From Bacillota bacterium (GTDB taxonomy: Bacteria; Bacillota; Clostridia; Acetivibrionales; DTU013): 64,000 nucleotides of DNA. The position numbers and the translations under genes were made by a program. Position 1 is the first letter of the stretch. Every line of letters starts with the position of its first letter. The DNA is taken from contig JAFABI010000017.1 of assembly GCA_023426125.1 (NCBI GenBank), positions 310,001 through 374,000 of the forward strand. Reading direction: 5' to 3'. Below the pieces are notes generated by a model, which had not been told where the DNA came from, searched no databases, and worked only from the letters and a program-made list of their open reading frames with translations. Positions 31,393 through 41,569 of this stretch are shown here, one piece after another.

Positions 31393-34314
31393 ATGATTAT
31401 GAGGTCCCGAAAAGGTATTGTATTTACACTTTCTTTGGCCATATTGTGCAGCGGCTTGATAAATAATACTCTGCCCGTGTCTGCGGAGGTATTGAAGGCT
31501 AACCCGAAATCAACCGTGGAACAGATTCTCAACGAACAAACGGAAGATGGCAATGACTATTTCCGATACATTAAGCAGATTCCTGACAATAAGCCGCAGG
31601 AAAAAGTTGTGCTGGAAGCGGGCAGCGTTATTGCCGAAAAAAATGCAAGGCTTGAAGCGGTTGAGTCCGATTCTTTTATCAGGGTGCAGGATGGCGGGCG
31701 TATATCCTGGAAGGCCAACATTCCTCAGGAAGGGCAATACCGGATGAAAATCCGGTACCGGTATTGCGATGATTTACGAATAACAAACAGCAGCCTGGCC
31801 ATTTATGTGAACGGCGCGATTCCCTTTTCCCAGGCGGAGAATATTGAATTGAACCGTCTCTGGAAAGACGCTTCAAAAATCATGCAGGATGCTAATGGAA
31901 ATGACGTGAGGCCGGCGCAAAAGCAGCTCCTTGAGACGGCGGAAGAGGAAATTACCGATAAAGCGGGCTATGTGAGAGAGCTTTATTTCAATTTGCGTCA
32001 GGGCTTGAATGAAGTAGCCATGGAGTTTAACGGCGCAGACGCGTACATAGAAAGCGTTACATTCTTTAATGAAAAGACCGTATCCTACGAAGATTATATA
32101 AAAAATAAAAATATTCAGACCTCTGTGAACTATCATCAGATGATACAGGCGGAGGAAATGCTGATGAAAAACGATTCAGCCCTGACATCAAGCATGGACA
32201 GAACCGGCCCGGCGACTATTCCCAGCGATCCGGTGAAGCGGAGGCGCAACATCCTGAACGGTAATGCTTATAGATTGCCGGGGCAGATTGTTTCGTACGA
32301 ATTTACCGTGCCTCAGGACGGATATTATAAGCTGGGTATCCGCGCAAGGCAAAACCAGTCTGAGAATCTGGCGGCATACAGGCGTATTACCATTGATAAC
32401 AAATTACTCTTTTCAGAAATGGAGTCCATGTCGATCGCTTATTCGGAACGGTGGGGATTTTACCGGTTCGGCGGAGAGGAGCCTTATTTGTTCTATCTGG
32501 AAAAGGGCCGCCATTCTGTCAGCTTCGAAGTGGTGGCGGGGACTAACGGACGCCTGGCAAAACGCCTGGAAGACGCTGTTTACGTGATGAACGCCTTATA
32601 CCGTAAAATAATAATGATCACAAGTACGGAGCCTGATTATTACAGGGATTATAATCTGGAAAAGGAAATACCGGAGCTTATACCGGCATATAAAGAGTTG
32701 ATTGTTGAGCTTAACGACCTGGTACGGGAAATCGAAAAGACGACAAATCAAAAAGGCGGCCAGGCCAGTATTTTAATGCAAATGGCTGTGCAGTTGGAGG
32801 AGTTTGTGGAGGATTCCGCGGTGATAACCGACCGCCTGAAATCTTACGAATCCAATATAGCGGCTGTTTCCTCTCTTTTGCTGACATTGCTGGAGCAGCC
32901 CTTAAGCATGGATTATATCGTCATCATGAGCGAAGACTATGAGATGAAGGATACGGAAGCAGGATTTTTTGAAAATCTCATGTTCCAGGTGAAGGCGTTT
33001 ATAGGGTCATTTTTCCATGACTATAAGTTTATTGGCAGCGGCTCAAAGGAAAGCCAGACGGAAGCCATCAGGGTGTGGTTTAACGGCGGACGTGAACAGG
33101 CGGAGATATTTAAGCAGCTTGTTGACGATGAGTTTACGCCGAAGTACGGCATAGGGGTTAAGCTTGAACTGGTTCAGGTCACTTTAACCCAGGCTGTATT
33201 GGCGGGGGTGGCTCCTGACGTTGTAATGAATGTCGCCCGGACCCAGCCGGTTAATCTGGCCGCAAGAGATGTTGTTATGGAATTGTCGCAGTTTGAAGGC
33301 TTTGATGAAATGACGGGCTGGTTTAACAAGGATGCGTACAGGCCCTACACATACCGCAACAAGGTGTACGGTCTGCCTATTACGACGGAATATCACGCCA
33401 TGTTTTACCGTAAGGACATACTGAAGGAATTGAATTTATCCGTGCCCGAGACGTGGGAGGAGCTGTATGCCATGATTCCCGTTATACAGCGGGCCAATAT
33501 GAGGGTGGGCCTGCCCTATACGGTTATGACAGGCATGACAGGGGCCCAGTATACCAACCTGGCAATGACATCCCAGGCTGCATTTGATTCGGGTATGGGA
33601 GCCAAGGATATTTTTCCAACATTACTGCTGCAAAAAGGCGGCCGATTTTATAATGACGACCTGACAAAGGTCGCTCTGGACAGCCCTGACGCGCTGTCCG
33701 CATTTAAAGAGTATACTGAATTTTATACCAAATACGGTTTCGACCTGGAATATAATTTCTATAACCGTTTCAGGACAGGGGAAATCCCAATAGGGATCCA
33801 AAGCTACAATATATATAACCAATTGAAAGAGATGGCCCCTGAAATTAAAGGCTTGTGGGACATCGCTACCATCCCCGGAACCTTGCGGGAGGATGGGACC
33901 ATAGACAAAACAGAAGCAGCGCAAGGCTCAGCCTCTGTTATGATGAAGGATACCTCCAATCCGGAGGCTTCATGGAAGTTTATGAAATGGTGGGCCTCCG
34001 CAGAAGCGCAGACAGCTTACGGGCTGGAGCTTGAAACACTTATGGGGACAGCGGCAAGATATACGCCGGCCAACCTTCAGGCACTGGAACAGCTGCCCTG
34101 GAGCAAAAAAGAGCTGGCGGTGATAAAAGAGCAAATGTCACATGTCAAAGAGATTCCGGAGGTAGTCGGCGGCTATTATACATCCCGCGGAATCGACAAC
34201 GCCTTCCGCAGCGTGTTGTTTGACAAACAGAACTATAGAGAATCAATCCTTGAACAAATCATGAAGATCAATGATGAGCTCGAACGAAAGAGAAATGAAG
34301 AAGGCATAAGGTAA
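31393..34314 (+). CDS. Giant ABC solute-binding protein with fused N-terminal beta-sandwich modules
   Basis: A 973-residue secreted protein. The signal peptide ends near LPVSA (about 33) and there is no lipobox Cys in the usual place. Two modules of about 170 residues (about 60-230 and 240-405) look like carbohydrate-binding or galactose-binding-like beta sandwiches; each has a GQYRMKIRYR- or GYYKLGIRAR-like strand. A helical stretch (about 405-530) follows. From about 560 it is a family 1 sugar-binding protein: AIRVWFNGGREQAEIFKQLV, PDVVMNVARTQPVNLAARDV, YGLPITTEYHAMFYRKDIL, and EASWKFMKWWAS. Normal members have about 430 residues. It is first in an operon with two permeases and is likely their receptor. 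Confidence 0.85.
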   Translation: MIMRSRKGIVFTLSLAILCSGLINNTLPVSAEVLKANPKSTVEQILNEQTEDGNDYFRYIKQIPDNKPQEKVVLEAGSVIAEKNARLEAVESDSFIRVQDGGRISWKANIPQEGQYRMKIRYRYCDDLRITNSSLAIYVNGAIPFSQAENIELNRLWKDASKIMQDANGNDVRPAQKQLLETAEEEITDKAGYVRELYFNLRQGLNEVAMEFNGADAYIESVTFFNEKTVSYEDYIKNKNIQTSVNYHQMIQAEEMLMKNDSALTSSMDRTGPATIPSDPVKRRRNILNGNAYRLPGQIVSYEFTVPQDGYYKLGIRARQNQSENLAAYRRITIDNKLLFSEMESMSIAYSERWGFYRFGGEEPYLFYLEKGRHSVSFEVVAGTNGRLAKRLEDAVYVMNALYRKIIMITSTEPDYYRDYNLEKEIPELIPAYKELIVELNDLVREIEKTTNQKGGQASILMQMAVQLEEFVEDSAVITDRLKSYESNIAAVSSLLLTLLEQPLSMDYIVIMSEDYEMKDTEAGFFENLMFQVKAFIGSFFHDYKFIGSGSKESQTEAIRVWFNGGREQAEIFKQLVDDEFTPKYGIGVKLELVQVTLTQAVLAGVAPDVVMNVARTQPVNLAARDVVMELSQFEGFDEMTGWFNKDAYRPYTYRNKVYGLPITTEYHAMFYRKDILKELNLSVPETWEELYAMIPVIQRANMRVGLPYTVMTGMTGAQYTNLAMTSQAAFDSGMGAKDIFPTLLLQKGGRFYNDDLTKVALDSPDALSAFKEYTEFYTKYGFDLEYNFYNRFRTGEIPIGIQSYNIYNQLKEMAPEIKGLWDIATIPGTLREDGTIDKTEAAQGSASVMMKDTSNPEASWKFMKWWASAEAQTAYGLELETLMGTAARYTPANLQALEQLPWSKKELAVIKEQMSHVKEIPEVVGGYYTSRGIDNAFRSVLFDKQNYRESILEQIMKINDELERKRNEEGIR

Positions 34315-34338
34315 GAGCTTAAAGGAGGTAAGGGCGGT

Positions 34339-35268
34339 ATGGATTCATTGGCGCAGGGCACATTCGCGCGGGGTACGGCAAAAGACTCGTTTCTTACAAA
34401 ATTAAAGCGTGGAAAAAGCAGTTACCTTTTCATGCTTCCATTTATGGTCACATTTTTTGTATTTATGGTGGTGCCCGTTGTAACGGTAGTCATACTCAGC
34501 TTTACCAATTTCAATATGGTAACGGCGCCTACCTTTGCCGGACTTAGCAACTATATCCGCCTATTCCTGAACGACGACGTGTTTTTGATTTCTATTAAAA
34601 ACACCATGATATTCGCTTTTGTGACCGGCCCGGTTTCCTATGTGATATGTCTGCTGCTGGCCTGGCTGGTGAATGAGGTCAGGAAAGAATTGCGGGTGTT
34701 TTTTACTGTAATATACTATGCCCCGTCGCTGACAGGGAGCGCTGTGCTGATCTGGGTGTACATTTTCAGCGGCGACAGCTATGGCCTGGTGAACAGCCTT
34801 CTTATGAGACTGGGGATAATAAGCGACCCTGTAAAATGGCTTATTGACCCTCAATATAATTTTATTATATTGATGCTGATTCAGGTGTGGCTAAGCCTGG
34901 GGACGGGATTTTTAGCCTTTATAGCAGGACTTTTGAGCATAGATAAGTCTATCTATGAAGCCGGCGCCATTGACGGCGTTAAAAACCGTTTTCAGGAATT
35001 GTGGTACGTAACGCTTCCCAGTATGAGGCCCCAGCTGATGTTTGGCGCCGTAATGCAGATTAGCGCTTCGTTTGCGGTATCCGCCGTACCGATGGCTCTG
35101 ACTGGATTTCCAAGCACGAATTACTCGACAAACACTGTTATAACTCACATTTTAGATACTGGGACCATTCGTATGGAAATGGGGTATGCCTGTTCAATCG
35201 CGACGATTTTATTTTTCGTTATGGTGCTTACCCGAAACCTTGTGTCCCTGGTTGTTAAGAGCGATTAG
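34339..35268 (+). CDS. Sugar ABC transporter permease, MalF/LacF type (set 1)
   Basis: A 309-residue inner-membrane protein with six helices (YLFMLPFMVTFFVFMVVPVV first). The cytoplasmic EAA loop, which docks the ATPase, reads EAGAIDGVKNRFQELWYVTL then P. AAAGGAGG precedes the start. With the following permease and the giant binding protein it forms a CUT1-type importer. As usual in Bacillota no ATPase gene is present; a shared MsmX-type ATPase elsewhere must serve it. Confidence 0.9.
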   Translation: MDSLAQGTFARGTAKDSFLTKLKRGKSSYLFMLPFMVTFFVFMVVPVVTVVILSFTNFNMVTAPTFAGLSNYIRLFLNDDVFLISIKNTMIFAFVTGPVSYVICLLLAWLVNEVRKELRVFFTVIYYAPSLTGSAVLIWVYIFSGDSYGLVNSLLMRLGIISDPVKWLIDPQYNFIILMLIQVWLSLGTGFLAFIAGLLSIDKSIYEAGAIDGVKNRFQELWYVTLPSMRPQLMFGAVMQISASFAVSAVPMALTGFPSTNYSTNTVITHILDTGTIRMEMGYACSIATILFFVMVLTRNLVSLVVKSD

Positions 35269-35352
35269 AAGATTGCTGTTTAGACCGGAATAGACGGTGC
35301 TGACAGTCTGACTGGTTACATTAAAGAGCGTTACATTAAAGGAGAGCTGAAA

Positions 35353-36210
35353 ATGGGTGTATATGCTAAAGAAAGAGTTGCACGCTCTAAAATAGGAAAT
35401 GGCCTGGTCTTTCTATTCTTATCGCTGGTTGGCGTAGTGATGGTCGTCCCATTGTTATTTACGGTTTTACAGTCAATAAAGCCTATGGAAGAGATTTTCA
35501 TTTTTCCGCCCCGCTTCTGGGTAAACCAGCCTACCCTGAAGAATTTCAGCAATCTTTTTATGCTGGCGTCGGATTTATGGGTACCCTTTTCGCGGTACCT
35601 GTTTAACAGCCTGTTTGTGACGGTTGCTTTAACGGCCATGCAGGTGGTGTTTGCTTCCATGGCGGCATATCCGCTGGCCAAGCATAATTTTATGGGGAAA
35701 AAGCTTTTATTCAATATGGTTGTGTTTGCGCTTTTATTTTCATATGATATCGTGTTTATTCCCCAGTATATTTTCATTTCAAAATTGGGCTGGGCGGACA
35801 GCTATATAGCCTTAATCCTGCCATCGGCCGCCTACTCTCTGGGGCTGTATCTGATGCGCCAGAACCTCCTTGGCTTCCCCGACTCCATTCTGGAATCTGC
35901 ACGGATTGATGGGGCCAGTGAGGCTGTAATATTCTGGAGGATCGTCATGCCGGCAATGAAGGCGGTCTGGATGACAATGATTGTATTTGCCTTCGGAACA
36001 TTGTGGAGCCGGACGGATACGACATTTATCTACTCGGAGCAGTTAAAGAGCCTGCCTACGCTGATGCAGCAAATAGCAAACAGCGGTATCGCCCGTATGG
36101 GAGTCGGTGCTGCCACATCGGTAATATTGATTATTCCTCCCATATTGGTTTTTATAATAACGCAAAGCAACGTAATGGAGACGATGGCGAATTCGGGATT
36201 GAAGGACTAG
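35353..36210 (+). CDS. Sugar ABC transporter permease, MalG type (set 1)
   Basis: A 285-residue, six-helix permease with EAA loop ESARIDGASEAVIFWRIVMP and the typical MalG-type LLGFPDSILESAR lead-in. AAAGGAG lies ahead of the start. It pairs with the MalF-type gene upstream. Its stop is 15 bases before the start of the NHL-Yip1 gene, which points to one transcript. Confidence 0.9.
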   Translation: MGVYAKERVARSKIGNGLVFLFLSLVGVVMVVPLLFTVLQSIKPMEEIFIFPPRFWVNQPTLKNFSNLFMLASDLWVPFSRYLFNSLFVTVALTAMQVVFASMAAYPLAKHNFMGKKLLFNMVVFALLFSYDIVFIPQYIFISKLGWADSYIALILPSAAYSLGLYLMRQNLLGFPDSILESARIDGASEAVIFWRIVMPAMKAVWMTMIVFAFGTLWSRTDTTFIYSEQLKSLPTLMQQIANSGIARMGVGAATSVILIIPPILVFIITQSNVMETMANSGLKD

Positions 36211-36225
36211 GGGGTGAAAGTCGGT

Positions 36226-38322
36226 ATGTTATTGAGAAAATCTGTTTTGAAAGCTTTATCCATTGCATTGCTGCTCATCATAGCGCTTACTGTCCCTGTC
36301 AGCGCCGACGTTCCGTATTATTCCTACAACCAGACAAGGTGGAAGGACGCGGTGCCTGCGCCGGAGGCTTATGAGCCGGTTCATAAATTAATGGTGTCCA
36401 ATCTGGGGGTAAAGGGAATTGAGAATTTAAAGGATTTCTGCTTTGATGCTCAGGGACAGCTGTATATACTGGATTCGTCCGGAAAGATTTTGATTTTTGA
36501 TGCTGGATTGAAGCTGACGCGTGTCCTGGCTGAAGTGAAAAACAAGCAAGGAAACAGCGACCCGCTGAAAAATCCTTCCGGCATTTTTGCAGACGGACAG
36601 TCTATTTATATAGCAGACACCGGAAATTCCAGGGCGTTGAAATTAAACCGGCAAGGAGAAATTCAGACTCAGTATCTGAAGCCCGAGGACAGCGCGTATA
36701 CGTCAGCAATTTATCAGCCGGTCAGGATATTGGCCGATGAATCCGAGATGGTTTACGTACTATCTGAAGGAGTGTACCAGGGCGTTATTTTATTCCGGGG
36801 AGACGGCGGCTTCGCCTCTTTCTACGGCAGCGCCCCGATACAGGTAACAGCCAGGGTAATTCTTGACCGCATCTGGAAGGGCCTTATGACAAAAAGCCAG
36901 CGGCAAAAAATGGCTCAATACGTTCCGGTCTCGTTTACAAATTTTGATATAGACGACAAGGATTTTGTATACACGTGCTCCTATTACACAAACGATGACC
37001 GGGAGCAAATCCGTCAATTAAACTATCTGGGCAAAAACATATATCCCTATACAAAAAATTTCGGCGAGCGTGAATTGGTATATTATAAGGGCAACTCCGT
37101 AAAAACGAATTTTACTGATATTGAAGTGACGCAGGACGGTATCGTACTTGCGCTGGATTTGACAAGAAGCAGGGTGTATGCCTTTGACCAGGAAGGCAGC
37201 CGCTTGTTTAATTTCGGGACGGCAGGCTCGATGAAAGGGGCTTTTGTCTCTCCCGCAGCAGTAGAAAGCTATAAGGATATGGTTTATGTATTGGACTCTG
37301 GAAACTCGTCCATAACCATGTTTAGGCCGACACAGTTCGGAAGTCTTGTGCTGAAAGCCGTGTCGCTGTATTCGGAAGGCCAGTACCTGGAAGCTATGGA
37401 GCCATGGCGGGAGGTGCTTGCGATGAACTCCAATTTTGAATTGGCTTATACAGGAATCGGCGAGTCCCTTATGAAGCTGGGACGGTATGAGGAAGCGGTG
37501 TCCTGTTTCCGGCAGGGGTTCGAGCTAGAGCGGGAATCAAAAGCCTTTAAACAGTATCGTTCCCAGCTATTGCGGGAGAATATGCCCATTGTGGTCACGG
37601 TGTTCTTACTGTTCCTCACATTTTTGCTATTGATTACAAATAAGAGTTTTCTGGCTTTTGTCAGAAGAAAGAGGAGCAAAGAAGAAAGGCCTGTCCGCAG
37701 CAAGGCGTTAATTGCCTTACGCTATCTGGGCCGGATCCTCACCCGTCCTGTTGAAACGCTGGATGAAATGAAGCACAAAAGGTATTACAATTTTGGTTTT
37801 GTTGGCGTTGTGCTGGTTGTATTATTTGCGGTAGAGATATTATCCAGGCAGCAGACGGGCTTCCGGTTTAATTATAATAACCCTGAAGAGCTGAATATTT
37901 TTGTCCAGCTAAGCTTTACAGTGGTTCTGTTCATTATGTTTGTTGTGGCTAACTGGGGCGTTTGCTCAATCATGGATGGCGAAGGCCGTATCGGCGAAAT
38001 CGCCACGGTATGCGCCTACGCGCTGAGCCCGTATATATTGTTCAGAATTGTGTACGTAGGGCTTTCCCGGATATTCACTTTGGAAGAGCAAGCCTTCCTG
38101 TCGGTGCTTATGGCAGTGGGCATCTTGTGGACAGTGTTTCTTGGATTTCAGGCGCTGCGGATTGTCCACCAATATTCGTCAGGAAAAACGGTTCTGATTA
38201 TCCTGCTGTCCTTTATAGGCGTCGCAATTATTTTGTTTGTAGTGTTTTTACTGTTTGCATTGTTCAGGCAAATATACGCTTTTGGCTATTCGATTTATTC
38301 GGAGCTTGTATATAGGAACTAG
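36226..38322 (+). CDS. NHL-repeat, TPR and Yip1-domain membrane protein
   Basis: The product has 698 residues from the ATG at 36226 (GGGGGTG ahead; a GTG four codons earlier is possible). The signal peptide ends at PVSA. Residues about 50-365 form a beta-propeller of NHL-like repeats (NPSGIFADGQSIYIADTGNS, SPAAVESYKDMVYVLDSGNS). One or two TPR units follow (about 370-440; LAYTGIGESLMKLGRYEEAV), then a membrane helix (near 460) and a Yip1-type domain with five helices (about 520-695). An outside propeller joined to a Yip1 domain suggests a transport accessory or sensor. The gene sits between the two importer sets. The function is unknown. Confidence 0.8.
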   Translation: MLLRKSVLKALSIALLLIIALTVPVSADVPYYSYNQTRWKDAVPAPEAYEPVHKLMVSNLGVKGIENLKDFCFDAQGQLYILDSSGKILIFDAGLKLTRVLAEVKNKQGNSDPLKNPSGIFADGQSIYIADTGNSRALKLNRQGEIQTQYLKPEDSAYTSAIYQPVRILADESEMVYVLSEGVYQGVILFRGDGGFASFYGSAPIQVTARVILDRIWKGLMTKSQRQKMAQYVPVSFTNFDIDDKDFVYTCSYYTNDDREQIRQLNYLGKNIYPYTKNFGERELVYYKGNSVKTNFTDIEVTQDGIVLALDLTRSRVYAFDQEGSRLFNFGTAGSMKGAFVSPAAVESYKDMVYVLDSGNSSITMFRPTQFGSLVLKAVSLYSEGQYLEAMEPWREVLAMNSNFELAYTGIGESLMKLGRYEEAVSCFRQGFELERESKAFKQYRSQLLRENMPIVVTVFLLFLTFLLLITNKSFLAFVRRKRSKEERPVRSKALIALRYLGRILTRPVETLDEMKHKRYYNFGFVGVVLVVLFAVEILSRQQTGFRFNYNNPEELNIFVQLSFTVVLFIMFVVANWGVCSIMDGEGRIGEIATVCAYALSPYILFRIVYVGLSRIFTLEEQAFLSVLMAVGILWTVFLGFQALRIVHQYSSGKTVLIILLSFIGVAIILFVVFLLFALFRQIYAFGYSIYSELVYRN

Positions 38323-38356
38323 AGACTAGAAGCTAGAGGTTGGAAGAGGGGTCGGT

Positions 38357-40633
38357 ATGAAAAAAGTGAAGTGGATGGTAGTTGCAATAAGTTTTTGTAC
38401 AGCCTTGATGATGGTATCATGTACGGATAGAGCGGCTCAAAATACCTTGCTTGCCGGCGACGCTCCTTCCCGGACGGTTATAAAGGCTTTAGAGGTTTAT
38501 ACGCCTAAAGGTGAACCTGAGGGTATGGAGTATATAACCCAAAACGGCTATGTGGCTTTGTACGCGGATATGGGCAGCGGCGCTTTTGCAGTGGAGGATA
38601 TGCGGGACGGAACCCTATGGTATAGCAATCCTTCAGACAGCGAGGAGGATAATGTCGCTGCCGGCGCGGTTAAAAACCAGGTGTATTCCCAACTGCTGGT
38701 AACAGATATTGAGCCTTCAACCAAAACCGTAAAGACGAAAAACTCTTATATAGCATGCGAGAAAAAAGGTGGGATAACGGTTAGCAGGCACGAACAGGGG
38801 ATTACGGTATTGTACCGTTTTGTAAAAGAGGAGTATGAAATCCCGGTTGTTTACACCTTACTTGAGGACAGCGTCAGCGCAAGGATAGATACGAAAAATA
38901 TTAAGGAAAACGGGGCAGAGCGTATTTTAAAAATCAGCTTATTGCCTATGATGGGAGCCCAGAATCAGAATGCCGAAGGTTATTTGCTGCTGGCGGGAGG
39001 CAGTGGTTCGCTGATACGGTTTAATAACGGAAAGACAGCCAACACCTCCATGTACCGTGCACAGGTGTATGGAGAGGATCCCGTATATGTACAGACACAG
39101 CGGCAAAATATCCAGGAGAACTATTCCCTGCCTGTGTTTGGGATTCAGGCGCAAAACCATGGCTTGCTTGCGATTTCAGATGCGGGTGCTGCGGAAGCCT
39201 TTGTGAATGCTTCGGTTAACGGCTTGCTCACCAGCTATAGCAACGCGTATTTTGAATTTCAAATCAGGGGGAGCCAGTCGGTGACCATCGGCGATGCCGG
39301 CAACGCCAGCAGTATCGATGTGTATGCCTATGAATCAAAAGATATTAAGGTCGGCCCCTTAGGCGTCCGTTACTTCCTTTTAGGTACGGACAGCGAAGGC
39401 CTTTCGGGAATGGCGGGGGTAACCAGGGAATATCTTATCACCAACCTGGGCTTAAAGCCGTCGGTTTCTGAAACAGCGCCTGTCTATTTATCTGTTCCCG
39501 GCGCTATGCAGTATTTCTCTTCCTTTATGGGTATACGGACCAATGTGGTGGATGGGACGGCTACGCTGGGGCAGACGTTGAGTATGGCGTCCGGGCTGGA
39601 GTCACGGGGCGTCAGGGGAATGAGAGTATTGTATGACAATTGGAGCGCTTCCCAGCTTGACGGGAAGATTGTTTCCTCTCTGGATCTGATTGGCAAATGT
39701 GGCTCAAGACAGGACATGAAAAAGCTAAGCGAATATTTGCAGGCAGCGGATGGCAGCCTGGCCCTCACAGCCGGCAATTTATTTTACAATAAAAACGGAA
39801 ACGGCGTTTCTCTCAGCCGTTCAAGCATCAGGGATATTAATGGTATGCCGTCTAAACAGCCTGTTTACCGGAGGGATGTCTTTTTCCCGGACGACGAGGC
39901 CCCAAGCGGACGGGTGCTGATTGCGCCAAGAGCTTCCGAGAGGCTTTCCGCGCTGGTAAACAGCATAGGGTCGGGCGGCGTCAACACTCAGGTTATGCTG
40001 GGGCAGTATGGAAATACGTTATATACCGATTTTGGGGAGGGCGGATACCGTAGATATCAGGTTGAAGAAAGTGTTAAGGCAACCCTGGCGGGACTGTCCG
40101 GGACTCAGTTCATAGGTGACAATGCCAATTTTTACGCGCTGCCTTATGTGGCTGAAGTAGTCAATATTCCGGGATATTCGACAGAATACGATATCGTAGA
40201 TGAATCGGTGGCGTTTTATCAGATGGTACTGCATGGCGTTAAGCCTTATGGCAGCCGTGCCATCAACACTTACGGCAGTCCGCAGGACATGTACCTGCAA
40301 TGTATCGCCACAGGGATGACCCCTCATTATGAGCTGATGTATTCAGGTGAGGCATTGATTCAAAAAACCGGGGAAAACAGTTATTACGGCGCGCAATACG
40401 CCTACTGGCAGGATACTATCGTAAAGCAGTATCAGGACTATGAGAAGCTGTATGAGAAAGCCGGCAGGGCTTATATAAAGGATATACAAAAGGTACGGCC
40501 GGAATTGGTTAAGACAGTATATGATAACGGTGTGTATACCCTTGTGAACTTCGGCGGCCAGGACATACAGTGGGGCAACAGGCCGGTTCCTGCGAAAAGC
40601 TTTATTATTGTTGCAGAGGAGATGGGCGAATGA
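38357..40633 (+). CDS. DUF5696-type surface lipoprotein, possible glycosidase
   Basis: The product has 758 residues. The signal peptide ends in MMVSC (Cys about 22), a likely lipid anchor. A beta-rich N-terminal half (about 40-370) with YITQNGYVALYADMGSGAFA resembles the sugar-binding domain of galactosidase-like proteins. From about 370 a barrel-like region contains GMRVLYDNWSASQLDGKIV, SLALTAGNLFYNKNGNGVS and TQVMLGQYGNTLYTDFGEGG, with Asp/Glu residues that could be catalytic. The C-terminus has VYTLVNFGGQDIQWGN. DUF5696 proteins have no proven activity. The gene overlaps the next permease by four bases (ATGA), so it is firmly within the operon. Confidence 0.75.
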   Translation: MKKVKWMVVAISFCTALMMVSCTDRAAQNTLLAGDAPSRTVIKALEVYTPKGEPEGMEYITQNGYVALYADMGSGAFAVEDMRDGTLWYSNPSDSEEDNVAAGAVKNQVYSQLLVTDIEPSTKTVKTKNSYIACEKKGGITVSRHEQGITVLYRFVKEEYEIPVVYTLLEDSVSARIDTKNIKENGAERILKISLLPMMGAQNQNAEGYLLLAGGSGSLIRFNNGKTANTSMYRAQVYGEDPVYVQTQRQNIQENYSLPVFGIQAQNHGLLAISDAGAAEAFVNASVNGLLTSYSNAYFEFQIRGSQSVTIGDAGNASSIDVYAYESKDIKVGPLGVRYFLLGTDSEGLSGMAGVTREYLITNLGLKPSVSETAPVYLSVPGAMQYFSSFMGIRTNVVDGTATLGQTLSMASGLESRGVRGMRVLYDNWSASQLDGKIVSSLDLIGKCGSRQDMKKLSEYLQAADGSLALTAGNLFYNKNGNGVSLSRSSIRDINGMPSKQPVYRRDVFFPDDEAPSGRVLIAPRASERLSALVNSIGSGGVNTQVMLGQYGNTLYTDFGEGGYRRYQVEESVKATLAGLSGTQFIGDNANFYALPYVAEVVNIPGYSTEYDIVDESVAFYQMVLHGVKPYGSRAINTYGSPQDMYLQCIATGMTPHYELMYSGEALIQKTGENSYYGAQYAYWQDTIVKQYQDYEKLYEKAGRAYIKDIQKVRPELVKTVYDNGVYTLVNFGGQDIQWGNRPVPAKSFIIVAEEMGE

Positions 40634-41547
40634 TTGTAAAAACACAAAAAACCAGGAGTAAAAGTCACCATCTATCATATGAAAGAAAAAAATCCATCGC
40701 CGGGTATTTGTTTATTACGCCGTGGATCATTGGGACGGTTGTGTTTTTCCTGATTCCCATCCTTCAATCCGTTGTTTACAGCTTTGGGAAAATTGTACTG
40801 GAGGACACGGGATATAGCGTTTCATTAGTGGGCTTTAAAAATTACGTTAAAATTTTCGTAGAAGACGCTGAGTTTTTGCCCAAAGCAATGATTGCCCTCC
40901 GGAATATGGTATTGCATACGCCTATGATCGTGTTATTCAGCCTGTTTATAGCGATATTGCTGAATCAGCGCTTTGTGGGAAGGACGGCGGCCCGGGTCAT
41001 ATTCTTTTTACCGGTTATTATTGCCAATGGCGCTGTCATTTCAATTATCAACGGCGATGTATTTTCGGATATTGTCATGCAGGGGGCCAATTCTTCCCAA
41101 TTGTTCAGGAGCGAGTTTTTAAACGCGCTGCTGGTAGAATCCGGACTGAACCAGAGCATTGTCAACACCCTTACTTCTACGGTAGACAGCCTGTTTGAGC
41201 TTATCTGGAAGACAGGTATACAGGTTCTGATTTTCCTGGCGGGACTGCAGACCATCACTCCGGCAATGTACGAGGTAGCAAAAATCGAGGGATCCACGGG
41301 ATGGGAGCTGTTCTGGAAGGTAACCCTGCCTATGATCAGTCCAATGCTGTTAATCAATGTGATTTATACCATTATTGACAGCTTTACCGATTATTCGAAT
41401 ATCGTTATGAACTATATCAACACCTTTACGACAAACATGAAGCTGGAGCTTGGCTCCGCGATGATCTGGACCTATTTTATAGCGATTATAGCTGTTTTAG
41501 GCGTTACGTATTTATTTATCAATAAATCCGTGTTCTATGAAGTATAG
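40630..41547 (+). CDS. Sugar ABC transporter permease, MalF type (set 2)
   Basis: A 305-residue permease beginning MIVKTQKTRSKSHHLSYERK; the ATG overlaps the DUF5696 stop. Six helices start at YLFITPWIIGTVVFFLIPIL. The EAA loop VAKIEGSTGWELFWKVTLPM has Val instead of the first Glu-Ala pair but keeps the Gly and Pro. It forms the second importer with the following permease and binding protein. An insert of about 35 residues (VFSDIVMQGANSSQLFRSEF) lies outside, longer than in set 1. Confidence 0.9.
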   Translation: MIVKTQKTRSKSHHLSYERKKSIAGYLFITPWIIGTVVFFLIPILQSVVYSFGKIVLEDTGYSVSLVGFKNYVKIFVEDAEFLPKAMIALRNMVLHTPMIVLFSLFIAILLNQRFVGRTAARVIFFLPVIIANGAVISIINGDVFSDIVMQGANSSQLFRSEFLNALLVESGLNQSIVNTLTSTVDSLFELIWKTGIQVLIFLAGLQTITPAMYEVAKIEGSTGWELFWKVTLPMISPMLLINVIYTIIDSFTDYSNIVMNYINTFTTNMKLELGSAMIWTYFIAIIAVLGVTYLFINKSVFYEV

Positions 41548-41569
41548 GCAATATGAGGAGGCGTTAGGC

